32,091 bases of DNA from Phycisphaeraceae bacterium (GTDB lineage: Bacteria > Planctomycetota > Phycisphaerae > Phycisphaerales > SM1A02). A program made the translations under genes and the position numbers. This document shows positions 1 to 8,584 of this stretch, piece by piece; position 1 is the stretch's first letter; the number at the start of each line of letters is the position of its first letter. The notes beneath the pieces were generated by a model. It was not told the origin of the DNA. It saw only the letters and a list, made by a program, of their open reading frames with translations, and searched no databases. Location: contig PWVT01000195.1 in NCBI GenBank assembly GCA_003562195.1, positions 1 through 32,091 of the forward strand, given 5' to 3'.

Positions 1-2
1 AT

Positions 3-293
3 GCCCAGCCGGATGAACACGTGGCCATTTGGATCGTGGATCGTATTCAAGAAAGACTGAAAGCTGTTAATGCGTTTGTCGGGCGGCAGCAGAGGAACTT
101 GGTTGTGGCATTCGGCGACATCCCAGTGCACCTCGCCGAAGATCGACGTTACGCGCAGAAGAATTCGCAAATCATTCAAATGGGTGATACGCTCAAGCCC
201 TCAACTCTGCGCGACATGCTTCGCAAGACAATCGCAGTTTCGCTGCAACACGAGAACGACCACCATGATCAGCGAGATGAAACCACCAATTAA
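3..293 (+). CDS. C-terminal end of a protein starting upstream of the window; function not recognised
   Basis: Frame 3 is open from the window edge to the TAA at 291-293; it overlaps the start of the downstream response regulator by about 29 bp. Confidence 0.45.
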   Translation, partial: AQPDEHVAIWIVDRIQERLKAVNAFVGRQQRNLVVAFGDIPVHLAEDRRYAQKNSQIIQMGDTLKPSTLRDMLRKTIAVSLQHENDHHDQRDETTN

Positions 294-696
294 GATCCTC
301 TGCGTTGATGACAATCCAATGATTGGAGAGGCGGTCGAGATTAAGCTCCAGCCGCATACAGAACTGGAACTCATCGGCCAGGTCATGAGTGCCAGCGAAC
401 TTCTTGAGCAAGTGGAAACCTTACAGCCCGACATCCTCTTGCTGGATATCGACATGCCCGGTAAGGATGCGTTTGAGGCAATGCAGGAGATTGCGGCCTC
501 GTTTCCGGAGCCGGACGGTCCACGAATCATCATCTTGAGTGGCTTGATTCGGCGCGACCTCATCGATAAGGCGTTTGAAAGTGGGGCGTGGGGATATCTC
601 TCAAAGAGTGACGTTGAGATCCTGGCTGAGGCCATTGGTCAGGTGATAGCCGGAGAAATCGCCATCAGTCCCGATGTGCGCTCGCTCATGGGTTAA
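265..696 (+). CDS. Response regulator, receiver domain only (CheY/NarL-type receiver)
   Basis: ATG at 265; MKPPIKILCVDDNPMIGEAVEIKL...PDILLLDIDMPG...IIILSG...GAWGYLSKSD has the DD pair, phospho-Asp and Lys of receivers; no HTH follows. Confidence 0.9.
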   Translation: MISEMKPPIKILCVDDNPMIGEAVEIKLQPHTELELIGQVMSASELLEQVETLQPDILLLDIDMPGKDAFEAMQEIAASFPEPDGPRIIILSGLIRRDLIDKAFESGAWGYLSKSDVEILAEAIGQVIAGEIAISPDVRSLMG

Positions 697-768
697 CCGG
701 GTCGCCCAACCGTGGCATCGTGACGCGAAAGTCAGGATCAGATAGCCGTACTGATACACTTGAATCCG

Positions 769-823
769 GTGGCACAGGCGTCCCGCCTGAGGAACGTATC
801 AACAGGCCAGAGGCCTGTTCCAC
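769..823. repeat. REP-like nested palindromic element (two hairpins within imperfect terminal inverted repeats)
   Basis: CAGGCG-TCC-CGCCTG (775-789) and AACAGGCC-AGA-GGCCTGTT (801-819); outer arms GTGGCACAGGC (769-779) and GCCTGTTCCAC (813-823) are complementary at 10/11 positions. Confidence 0.7.
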
Positions 824-955
824 TTTCAAACTGTACCAGTACCCAAATGGCCGGATTGCCGCTCTCCGCTTGACGTAGCAGCAATTCCCTCAACAATCGC
901 GGGAACTTTTCCACCGCGACATTGCCGCGGCGGCTTCACGTACGGAGAAAAGGCC

Positions 956-2809
956 ATGACCTCGGGTACCAGCGAACGTCCCTCATCCTCGCCATCACAA
1001 CAGCCCGGCAACGGGTTCAGCATCCTCGACATGATTGAATGGTCGGGCAACAAGCTGCCTGACCCGGTCACGCTGTTCGCGTTGGGAACGCTGCTCGTGA
1101 TGGTGCTGTCTTTCGTTGGTGCAAAGCTCGATTGGCGGGTTACTGAGCGGTTGCCCCAGCCCATCTTGCAGGATGTGATTGATGCTGACGGCAACCCTGT
1201 GATTGACGAAGAAACAGGCAAGGTCGCCCGCGAACCGGTGCTCGATCCAGACACGGGCGAGCCGATGCTTACCTGGGAAGTGGTGCAACAGACGCGTGAA
1301 GAGATTGTCACGCGCATCAAGCTTGATGACGATGGTGAGCCGATCTTGGATGATGAAACCGGCCACCCAATGACTGAAGTCGTACTGGGTGATGACGGTG
1401 AGCCGCTCACACGGAAGGTGCTGACCGACGAGCCGCGATCGCATGGCGTTACGAACATCCTGACCGCTGATGGAATCTTCTGGGCGTTGAGCAGCATGGT
1501 TTCGAACTTTGTCTCCTTCCCGCCGCTGGGTGTGGTGCTTGTGGGCATGCTCGGCATTGGTGTGGCGGAGCGCACAGGGTTGATCCGGTCGCTGCTCAAG
1601 GCGTTCATGCTGATCGTACCGGGCCGACTGCTCACGCCGTCGATGGTGTTCATCGGCATCATGAGTTCGCTGGCGACCGACGCGGGCTACGTCGTGCTGC
1701 CGCCGCTGGCTGCGGCGTTGTACAAGGCCGTGGGTCGATCGCCGCTGGTTGGTCTGGCTGCGGTGTTTGCAGGGGTGTCGGCCGGTTTCAACGCAAACTT
1801 GTTTATCACTGGTCTCGACCCGATGCTGGCGGAGTTTTCCACGATTGGTGCGCAGGTGATTGATTCGGATTATGTCGTAAACCCCGCAAGCAACTGGTTA
1901 TTTCTGATTGCGTCAACTTTTGTCATCACCCTTACTGGTTGGTTCGTCACTTCACGGTTCGTCGAGCGGCGATTGAACAAGCGATCGCCGGAGGACGGTG
2001 GGCCGAGCGAGCCGACCGCTGCTGATCTTGCCGAGCAGCAGCTCAAGCCGGAGGAGTTTCTCGGCATGGCCTGGGCGGGGTTGGGAGCGTTGGCGACGGT
2101 GGGGGTGTTCCTGGCGTTGATTCTCATTCCGGGCATGCCGCTGTACGGTCCGGGAGCTGTCTTCGATCGTTGGATCGAAGTGATCGTGCCGATGCTGTTT
2201 TTCATCTTTGTCGTGCCGGGCATTGTGTACGGCGTGTACATGAAGGACGTCAAGAACGACAAGGACGTGGCGAAGCTGTTCATGGAGTCCATGGCTGCGA
2301 TGGCGCCGATCATCGTGCTTGCGTTCGTCGCAGCGCAGTTCATCGAGCACTTTCAGTATTCAGGTCTCGATCGAATGCTCGCAATGGCTGGTGGTCAGTG
2401 GCTCGGCCAAGCAGGGTTTGGTGCGGCGATGCTGATCGTGTGCTTCATCCTGCTGACGCTCCTTTTCAACCTGTTCATGGGTTCCATGAGCGCGAAGTAT
2501 GCGATGTTTGCGCCGATCTTCATTCCCATGTTCATGCTTGTCGGCATCAGCCCGGAATTGACGCAGGCGGCGTATCGCATTGGTGACTCGGTGAGCAACA
2601 TCATCACGCCGCTCAACGCGTACCTGATCATCATCCTCGTGTTCATGCAAAAGTACGTTCCCAAGGGGGGCATGGGCACGCTGGTGGCGACGATGTTCCC
2701 GTACACCGTGGTCTTCACGATCGTGTGGACTGCGATGTTGCTGGTATGGATGTGGCTGGGTCTGCCATTGGGAATTGACGGCGGCCTGACGTATGACCTG
2801 ATGAACTGA
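956..2809 (+). CDS. AbgT family transporter (p-aminobenzoyl-glutamate transporter-like) with an inserted acidic repeat loop
   Basis: 617 aa polytopic protein; FPPLGVVLVGMLGIGVAERTGLI, LATDAGYVVLPPLAAALYKAVGRSPLVGLAAVFAGVSAGFNANLFITGLDP and NIITPLNAYLIIIL are typical of the AbgT family. Confidence 0.9.
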   Translation: MTSGTSERPSSSPSQQPGNGFSILDMIEWSGNKLPDPVTLFALGTLLVMVLSFVGAKLDWRVTERLPQPILQDVIDADGNPVIDEETGKVAREPVLDPDTGEPMLTWEVVQQTREEIVTRIKLDDDGEPILDDETGHPMTEVVLGDDGEPLTRKVLTDEPRSHGVTNILTADGIFWALSSMVSNFVSFPPLGVVLVGMLGIGVAERTGLIRSLLKAFMLIVPGRLLTPSMVFIGIMSSLATDAGYVVLPPLAAALYKAVGRSPLVGLAAVFAGVSAGFNANLFITGLDPMLAEFSTIGAQVIDSDYVVNPASNWLFLIASTFVITLTGWFVTSRFVERRLNKRSPEDGGPSEPTAADLAEQQLKPEEFLGMAWAGLGALATVGVFLALILIPGMPLYGPGAVFDRWIEVIVPMLFFIFVVPGIVYGVYMKDVKNDKDVAKLFMESMAAMAPIIVLAFVAAQFIEHFQYSGLDRMLAMAGGQWLGQAGFGAAMLIVCFILLTLLFNLFMGSMSAKYAMFAPIFIPMFMLVGISPELTQAAYRIGDSVSNIITPLNAYLIIILVFMQKYVPKGGMGTLVATMFPYTVVFTIVWTAMLLVWMWLGLPLGIDGGLTYDLMN

Positions 2810-2817
2810 GACGCTTT

Positions 2818-3756
2818 ATGCTTTCGTGGGCGATGATCGCCATCCAACTCGTCCTTGTCGCGCTGGCATTGCACCTTTGGCGGTGGCATGTGCTGCCGAA
2901 CCTTCGACCGTTGGGCCACCGCGCGTTGATTGTGGATGTGTGGGGGCCGATGTCGGTGGTGATTCCGCTTGTGTTCACGGTCGGTTGGGTTGGCTATTCC
3001 GTTCGTGAAAGCGGGTGGGTGATGCTGGGTGGGCCGATCGTGTGTGGCCTGTTTGCGGTGGCGGTCGCGGCCGTGATGAGGCCGCATGGTGAGCGCAGCG
3101 CGACCTTCTCTAATGCAGATGGGCTGAGCTGGTCGGCAGGGGCATGGGCTTCAATTGTCGGCATCATCTTGCTGCTACTCGGAGCAGCGCATGTGATGAA
3201 CATCTGGATGGGCCAAATCGCCTTTGCGCTGCTTGCAGTGGTGCTCTGGACGAACACACCGCCTGCACGCGAGAGCAACGTGGACAATGACCAGGCCGCC
3301 GCGTGGCTTGGGATGATCGGCATTGTCCTCGCAGGATTCGTACTCGGCGGGACATCGTTGGCGGTCGCCGAAGGGCACCGCGTGGCGAGCGCAGTGATTC
3401 TCGTGGGGTATGGCGGTGCAGTGTTCTTGCTGGCTGCCCGATACGCAGGACCAGCCGTGGCAGTACGAATGGGTCTTTGGGCTGCGGGCCTAGGCGTGCT
3501 GGCTGCACTGGGGGCGATTTCTATCCTTCACATGCTGCCGCAAGCGATTCAGCTCGCCCTTGGCGGTCATGTCGCGGATGTTCGCTCGGTGGCTCACAGT
3601 TTCGGGGCATTTGCTCTGGAGGCGGTGATGCTGCTTGTTTTGCCGTTACTGGTGCTTGGCCTGTGGCGGCTGGACGCGCCAGCACGGCGAATGGCCGGCT
3701 TGTTCCTGATGGCTGCCATTGTTGCCGTGGTGACTTGGCGACTGGCCGGGATGTGA
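2818..3756 (+). CDS. Polytopic integral membrane protein of unknown function
   Basis: 312 aa with many hydrophobic helices; starts 8 bp after the AbgT stop, same strand. Confidence 0.7.
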   Translation: MLSWAMIAIQLVLVALALHLWRWHVLPNLRPLGHRALIVDVWGPMSVVIPLVFTVGWVGYSVRESGWVMLGGPIVCGLFAVAVAAVMRPHGERSATFSNADGLSWSAGAWASIVGIILLLLGAAHVMNIWMGQIAFALLAVVLWTNTPPARESNVDNDQAAAWLGMIGIVLAGFVLGGTSLAVAEGHRVASAVILVGYGGAVFLLAARYAGPAVAVRMGLWAAGLGVLAALGAISILHMLPQAIQLALGGHVADVRSVAHSFGAFALEAVMLLVLPLLVLGLWRLDAPARRMAGLFLMAAIVAVVTWRLAGM

Positions 3757-3824
3757 AACTCGTGCTGAAGCCGCCGGGTAGCCGATGAAATTCCACACGT
3801 CGGCTGATTGCCAGGCCGGGTAAG

Positions 3825-4232
3825 ATGATTTGTATGTCCGAGTCGGAAGAATCCATGGTCGCGACACACCGAAGCGTATTGCCCACGACCCGCGAGTCCG
3901 TGACGCACAAGTTCGTCATCGCTGGGCACGAGGGCTATCTCACCATTGGCCTGTTTGAAAACGGTCAGCCGGGTGAGATTTTCATCAAGATGAGCAAGGA
4001 AGGATCAACACTCTCCGGGTTGATCCAGGGTTTCTGTCGAGCGTTCAGTCTTGCGTTGCAATACGGCTTATCCACGCAGGATGCAGTCGATCGGTTCCGG
4101 GGGATGCGCTTCGATCCGATGGGGCCGACCAACAACCCTGACATCCCCGAGACACTGAGCATACTGGACTACGTTGCGCGGTACCTGGAGTGTCATTACT
4201 GCAATTCCGGGCAATCGCGCGTCAGGTCGTAG
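3825..4232 (+). CDS. Stand-alone TSCPD-domain protein, similar to the C-terminal region of adenosylcobalamin-dependent ribonucleotide reductase
   Basis: GEIFIKMSKEGSTLSGLIQGFCRAFSLALQYGLSTQDAVDRFRGMRFDPMGPTNNPDIPETLSILDYVARYLECHYC resembles the B12-RNR C-terminal segment; exact start uncertain (3825 or 3834). Confidence 0.8.
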   Translation: MICMSESEESMVATHRSVLPTTRESVTHKFVIAGHEGYLTIGLFENGQPGEIFIKMSKEGSTLSGLIQGFCRAFSLALQYGLSTQDAVDRFRGMRFDPMGPTNNPDIPETLSILDYVARYLECHYCNSGQSRVRS

Positions 4233-5166
4233 CGGTTGCTGAACGAGGCACTTCACGCCGAGTTCGCGCAACATCGCGAGCGATTTGTTCCTGCAGGTTC
4301 TGGACATTGCAATACGCAAGCTGATCGCGCAGCCAGTGATGAAACGTCACTCGGATCGGCCAGTTGTAATCATCAAGTGGACCTTCGTAATCCAGCAGAT
4401 GGGCCTCACAGACGCGCGGTGAAGTCCCGAAGGTTGGTTTGGTGCCAACGCTGATCGCTGCCTGGTATGTGTGACCATCACGCACAGCCGTGCCGGCGTA
4501 GATGCCGTCCTTAGGCAGCATGAGATCGCCATGATCCAGGTTGACGGTCGGGATGCCGATGGTTCGTCCGCGTTGATCGCCCCGCACGACTGTTCCGGGC
4601 AACTCGTATGGTCGGCCGAGCAGGCGTGCTGCGTCGCGCACGCGGCCGCGCTGAAGCAGCCAGCGAATGACCGAACTGCTGATAACTGTCGTGCTGTGAT
4701 CGTCCAGGGTGGCCCGGAGCGATTCAACGACGACAGTGCGAAAGCCATGCGTTTCGCCATATTGGTGCAAGGTATCGACCGATCCGGCTCGATGTTTGCC
4801 AAAGCGAAAGTCCTGTCCTTCAATGATTGCCTTTGGTTGGTAGCTTTGCACGATGGAGGTGATAAAATCGGACGCAGTCTGACTGAGAAATTCGCGTGTT
4901 GGCTTGAGAGCCACAACCCTGTCCGCCCCTGCCTGTTTGAGGAGTTCACAAAGCTGCTGGAAACTCGTCAGACGCTGGGGTACCCGACTGGTTGACTTCT
5001 GTGCAAGAAGGACAGACAGCGGGTGCGGATCAAAGGAAAGCACCACCACCTGACCCGCGGCCCCGACCGCTTTACGGGCCGTTTGTACAAGTTTGGCATG
5101 CCCACGATGCACGCCATCAAAGTTGCCGATAGTTAACGCAGTTTCAGTTTCAGTACGGTTGACCAT
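4222..5166 (-). CDS. ribF: Bifunctional riboflavin kinase / FAD synthetase
   Basis: Start chosen at MVNRTETETALTIGNFDGVHRGHAKLV; also FDPHPLSVL, IIEGQDFRFGKHRAGSVDTL, ISSSVIRWLLQRGRVRDAARLLGRPY and RGRTIGIPTVNL. The longer track start at 5301 adds non-homologous-looking sequence. Confidence 0.92.
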   Translation of the reverse strand: MVNRTETETALTIGNFDGVHRGHAKLVQTARKAVGAAGQVVVLSFDPHPLSVLLAQKSTSRVPQRLTSFQQLCELLKQAGADRVVALKPTREFLSQTASDFITSIVQSYQPKAIIEGQDFRFGKHRAGSVDTLHQYGETHGFRTVVVESLRATLDDHSTTVISSSVIRWLLQRGRVRDAARLLGRPYELPGTVVRGDQRGRTIGIPTVNLDHGDLMLPKDGIYAGTAVRDGHTYQAAISVGTKPTFGTSPRVCEAHLLDYEGPLDDYNWPIRVTFHHWLRDQLAYCNVQNLQEQIARDVARTRREVPRSATATT

Positions 5167-5233
5167 GAATCTGCACGATAGAGGCCAATTCGACTGAGGC
5201 CAAGTTTCGCTCGGCTTGGCCGAGGCATACTGG

Positions 5234-8209
5234 ATGGATCGGAAGGACCAACTCGAGATGCGCGAAGATGTTTCATCTACATTCGTTGATGGGAAGCCCA
5301 CTGACCCTGATGCCCTCGTCGACGAGTTGACACGGGGGATTCGAGAGACAGCAGACAGTGTGGTCCCGTGGTTTCTTCAGCAAATGCCGGTGAGCTATTT
5401 CCAGGACACCGACCACTCCAGCCAGCTCAGTCATCTTCGAGCCATCATCGCAGCCAAGGCCTCAGGCCGCCCGATCGAGTTGACCCTGCGCAGTGAGGAC
5501 GGATCGGAGTGGACCTCAATGCGACCGTTGGACTATCCCGGCGTGTTGGCTGAACTGGTCCGGGAGCTTCCGCATGACCGCCACCTTCGAGCTGCAAAAA
5601 TTCATACCGCTAACGACGGCCATCTGGTGCTGGATACCTTCGAGTTTGGTGAAGCGCCGATGTTTGATCCGGATGATCCCGAGCAGGCGCGAAAGCTCGA
5701 ACAGACCATTGAATATGCTGCAAAGAATGTCCCTTATTTTTCGCCGGATGAGATTGCCGATCATATGCGCCGCTGCCAGGCGGAGTACGTCACCACGGTG
5801 ACGCCGTTGCGTGTGTGCAAGAACTGGGAACTGTACAAGCGCGTTTCACAAACGGATGGTGCTGCTGTCTCACTTGAGCCGGAATCTGACCCGACCCAGT
5901 GCCGCATCACTGTGGCCGTTGGTAACGCGACGCAGCGTGTTATGTTCGAGCGCATCGCTACTCGATTGGCACGCTCATCGATCAACATTCATCGTGCGTA
6001 TCTGGACATAATCGACGATGGTGCCAACGGCACAATCGGCCTGCTTGGGTTCGTGGTGCAGGGGCCTGATGGCGGACCAATTGATCCCAATGGCTATCTC
6101 TGGCAAACGCTGCGGCCTGAGTTGCTTCGTAACAAGTGGCTCGACGATCGCGTACTCGATATGGCCCATCAGCACGGTGAAGTGGAGACCATCACAGCGG
6201 AAGTCATCTGCGCATTGTGCGACCTTATTCACCAGGTCCTCGTCAAGCAGAACCCCTACGCCTTCAGCCCGGACCGAATCGCGCGGCTGGCAGAGCGCAA
6301 CTTGATGCAATCGATCAGCATTGCGAACCTTTTCCTGAATCGATTCAATCCCAGCAGTCCGCTGGATGATGCGACATTTGCACTGCGCTCAGACCAATTG
6401 CGTCGTGAGATCGCCAGCGGTGTCGACCTGGAAGATGCCCGCACCGTGCTGCTGAAGATGCTCGATGCCGTCGATGCTGTATTGCGCACCAATGTCTTCG
6501 TCGAGGAGCGATACGGGCTTTCCATGCGGCTTGATCCAGGCCTGCTGATGACAGAAGAACGATCAGAATTGCCATTCGGTGTGTTTTTCGTTCACGGTCG
6601 TGGCTTCAATGGATTCCATGTGCGGTTCCGTGATATTGCGCGCGGTGGTGTACGAGCAATCTGTCCGATCGGCATCGAACAGTACGCCCGAGAAAGTGAG
6701 CGGCTGTACGATGAGGCCTACGGCCTTGCGTTTGCCCAGCAACTCAAGAACAAAGATATTCCCGAAGGCGGAGCCAAAGCCGCTATCCTCGTTGCGCCCG
6801 GCGCACGAGTCAGCCGCAGCGTCAAAGGTTTCGTTGACAGTTTGCTTGATTTGATCTCACCCGACGAGAGCATCAACGCATGCATTGTTGATCGGCTTGG
6901 GTTCAAGGAGCTGTTGTATCTCGGCCCCGATGAGAACATCACGCCGGAACTGATTGAATGGATCGTCGATCGCGCCAAGCGGCGTGGCTACCCCACACCG
7001 GCTGCACTGATGAGCTCCAAACCAGGCGCGGGTATCAATCACAAGCAATACGGTGTGACCAGTGAAGGGGGGGTGGTCTTTCTCGAAGTGGCGTTGCAGT
7101 CCATCGGCATCGATCCACGAACGCAACCGTTTACCGTCAAGATCACCGGCGGTCCTGATGGTGATGTCGGCGGTAACTGTTTGCGCATTTTGCACCGAGA
7201 CTACGGTGAAAATGCAAGAATTGTCGGTATCGCAGACGGCACCGGATGCGCCGAAGATCCTGACGGGTTGGATCATGAAGAACTCATGCGACTGGTCACG
7301 CTCTCCAAGCCCATCAGCTTCTTCAGCCGAGACAAACTCGGCCCCAAAGGCCACTTGGCCTTGCTGGATGAGCCCGATGGCGTGCGACGCCGCAACACCA
7401 TGCACAACCGCGTGGTCGCTGATGCGTTTGTCCCGTGTGGTGGTCGGCCCAACACCATTCACGGTGGGAATTGGCGTGATTACCTCATGTCCAACGGCAC
7501 ACCGAGCAGCAAACTGATCGTTGAGGGGGCGAACCTCTTTCTCAATCCCGAAGCCCGCACGCGGCTGTCCGAAGCAGGAGCGCTGATTGTCAAGGACTCA
7601 TCAGCGAATAAGTGCGGGGTGATCTGCTCAAGCTATGAGATCATTGCATGCATGCTGCTGTGCGATGAAGAGTTCCTCGCGATCAAGGATCAGTTTGTGG
7701 ACCAGGTGCTGGCCAAACTTCGCATATTGGCGCGTCGCGAAGCGGAATTGCTGCTTCGCGTGCACCGGCACCGGCCGCACATTCCGCTGCCGGATTTGAG
7801 CATTCGTCTCAGCCGCGTGATGATTCGCACCGCTGATGCGATTGAAACTGCGCTTGACGGCTTGGCCAGTGACGATGCGAGCATTGTGCAGCGGCTTGTG
7901 ATGGATCATTTGCCGCCGATCCTTATTGAATCGGCTGAGGATCGCATCTGGCACCGTCTGCCCCAAGCATATTTGAAATGGATGATGGCCAAATCACTGA
8001 GTGCGCGAATCGTGTATCGCGAGGGCTTCGAGTATATCGAGACCATGCCGGTCGAGGCCATTGCAGAAATGGCAGTTCGATACCTGCGTTTGGAAGTTGA
8101 ACGGGCCAATTTGGCGGCTGAACTGGCTTGCTCGAACGACCCCAACCGCGAGCGAATTGCAGCATTGCTCGAAAAATCAGGCATCCTGTCCACGCTCGGC
8201 TACGTGTAA
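5234..8209 (+). CDS. Large NAD-type glutamate dehydrogenase
   Basis: RFRDIARGGVRAICP, LKNKDIPEGGAKAAIL, FTVKITGGPDGDVGGN, LIVEGANLFLNPEARTRLSEAGALIVKDSSANKCGVICSSYEI are typical of large bacterial NAD-GDHs; ATG at 5234, alternative TTG at 5216. Confidence 0.9.
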   Translation: MDRKDQLEMREDVSSTFVDGKPTDPDALVDELTRGIRETADSVVPWFLQQMPVSYFQDTDHSSQLSHLRAIIAAKASGRPIELTLRSEDGSEWTSMRPLDYPGVLAELVRELPHDRHLRAAKIHTANDGHLVLDTFEFGEAPMFDPDDPEQARKLEQTIEYAAKNVPYFSPDEIADHMRRCQAEYVTTVTPLRVCKNWELYKRVSQTDGAAVSLEPESDPTQCRITVAVGNATQRVMFERIATRLARSSINIHRAYLDIIDDGANGTIGLLGFVVQGPDGGPIDPNGYLWQTLRPELLRNKWLDDRVLDMAHQHGEVETITAEVICALCDLIHQVLVKQNPYAFSPDRIARLAERNLMQSISIANLFLNRFNPSSPLDDATFALRSDQLRREIASGVDLEDARTVLLKMLDAVDAVLRTNVFVEERYGLSMRLDPGLLMTEERSELPFGVFFVHGRGFNGFHVRFRDIARGGVRAICPIGIEQYARESERLYDEAYGLAFAQQLKNKDIPEGGAKAAILVAPGARVSRSVKGFVDSLLDLISPDESINACIVDRLGFKELLYLGPDENITPELIEWIVDRAKRRGYPTPAALMSSKPGAGINHKQYGVTSEGGVVFLEVALQSIGIDPRTQPFTVKITGGPDGDVGGNCLRILHRDYGENARIVGIADGTGCAEDPDGLDHEELMRLVTLSKPISFFSRDKLGPKGHLALLDEPDGVRRRNTMHNRVVADAFVPCGGRPNTIHGGNWRDYLMSNGTPSSKLIVEGANLFLNPEARTRLSEAGALIVKDSSANKCGVICSSYEIIACMLLCDEEFLAIKDQFVDQVLAKLRILARREAELLLRVHRHRPHIPLPDLSIRLSRVMIRTADAIETALDGLASDDASIVQRLVMDHLPPILIESAEDRIWHRLPQAYLKWMMAKSLSARIVYREGFEYIETMPVEAIAEMAVRYLRLEVERANLAAELACSNDPNRERIAALLEKSGILSTLGYV

Positions 8210-8284
8210 ATCCGCAGCAGTCGTTCTGGTACACTCGCTCACCCTGTGGGCTACACACAGGTTCTCATAGAGTTCGCGGGCCTT

Positions 8285-8320
8285 GCCTGCCTTTCATGTC
8301 GCGAGACATGAAAGGCAGGC
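8285..8320. repeat. Perfect 16-bp inverted repeat with 4-nt loop (GCCTGCCTTTCATGTC-GCGA-GACATGAAAGGCAGGC)
   Basis: Arms at 8285-8300 and 8305-8320 are exact reverse complements; lies between the GDH stop and the SDR remnant. Confidence 0.9.
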
Positions 8321-8350
8321 TATGCAGCACAACGACGCAGCATCTCGATA

Positions 8351-8580
8351 GTTTCGCGAGCAAGGGTACGGCACCCTGATGAACGTCAGCTCCATCGTCG
8401 GCCGTATCGGCGCGCCATTCGTGAGTGTGTACACAATGACGAAATTTGCCATCGCAGGATTGACCGAGTCGCTGCGGATGGAGTTTATCGACGAGCCGAA
8501 TATTCATATTGTTACCGTTCTGCCGCCCAGTGTTGATACGCCGCTTTTTCAGCATGCTGCCAACCTCACTGGCCGACGAC
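8351..8580 (+). pseudogene. Remnant of a short-chain dehydrogenase/reductase (SDR) gene
   Basis: In-frame FREQGYGTLMNVSSIVGRIGAPFVSVYTMTKFAIAGLTESLRMEF...IVTVLPPSVDTPLFQHAANLTGR contains the SDR NVSS and YxxxK regions, but the N-terminal Rossmann half is missing (TAG just upstream of FREQG) and homology-like sequence stops near 8575. Confidence 0.8.
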
Positions 8581-8584
8581 ACGA

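Noticed and set aside
826-1662. 278-aa minus-strand Ser/Thr-rich ORF overlapping the AbgT gene
   Set aside because: Low-complexity antisense translation of the Asp/Gly-rich repeat region; AbgT on + is the real gene.
8243-8261. Short inverted repeat CCTGTG...CACAGG after the GDH gene
   Set aside because: 6-bp stem with 7-nt loop and no T-tract; too weak to call a terminator.
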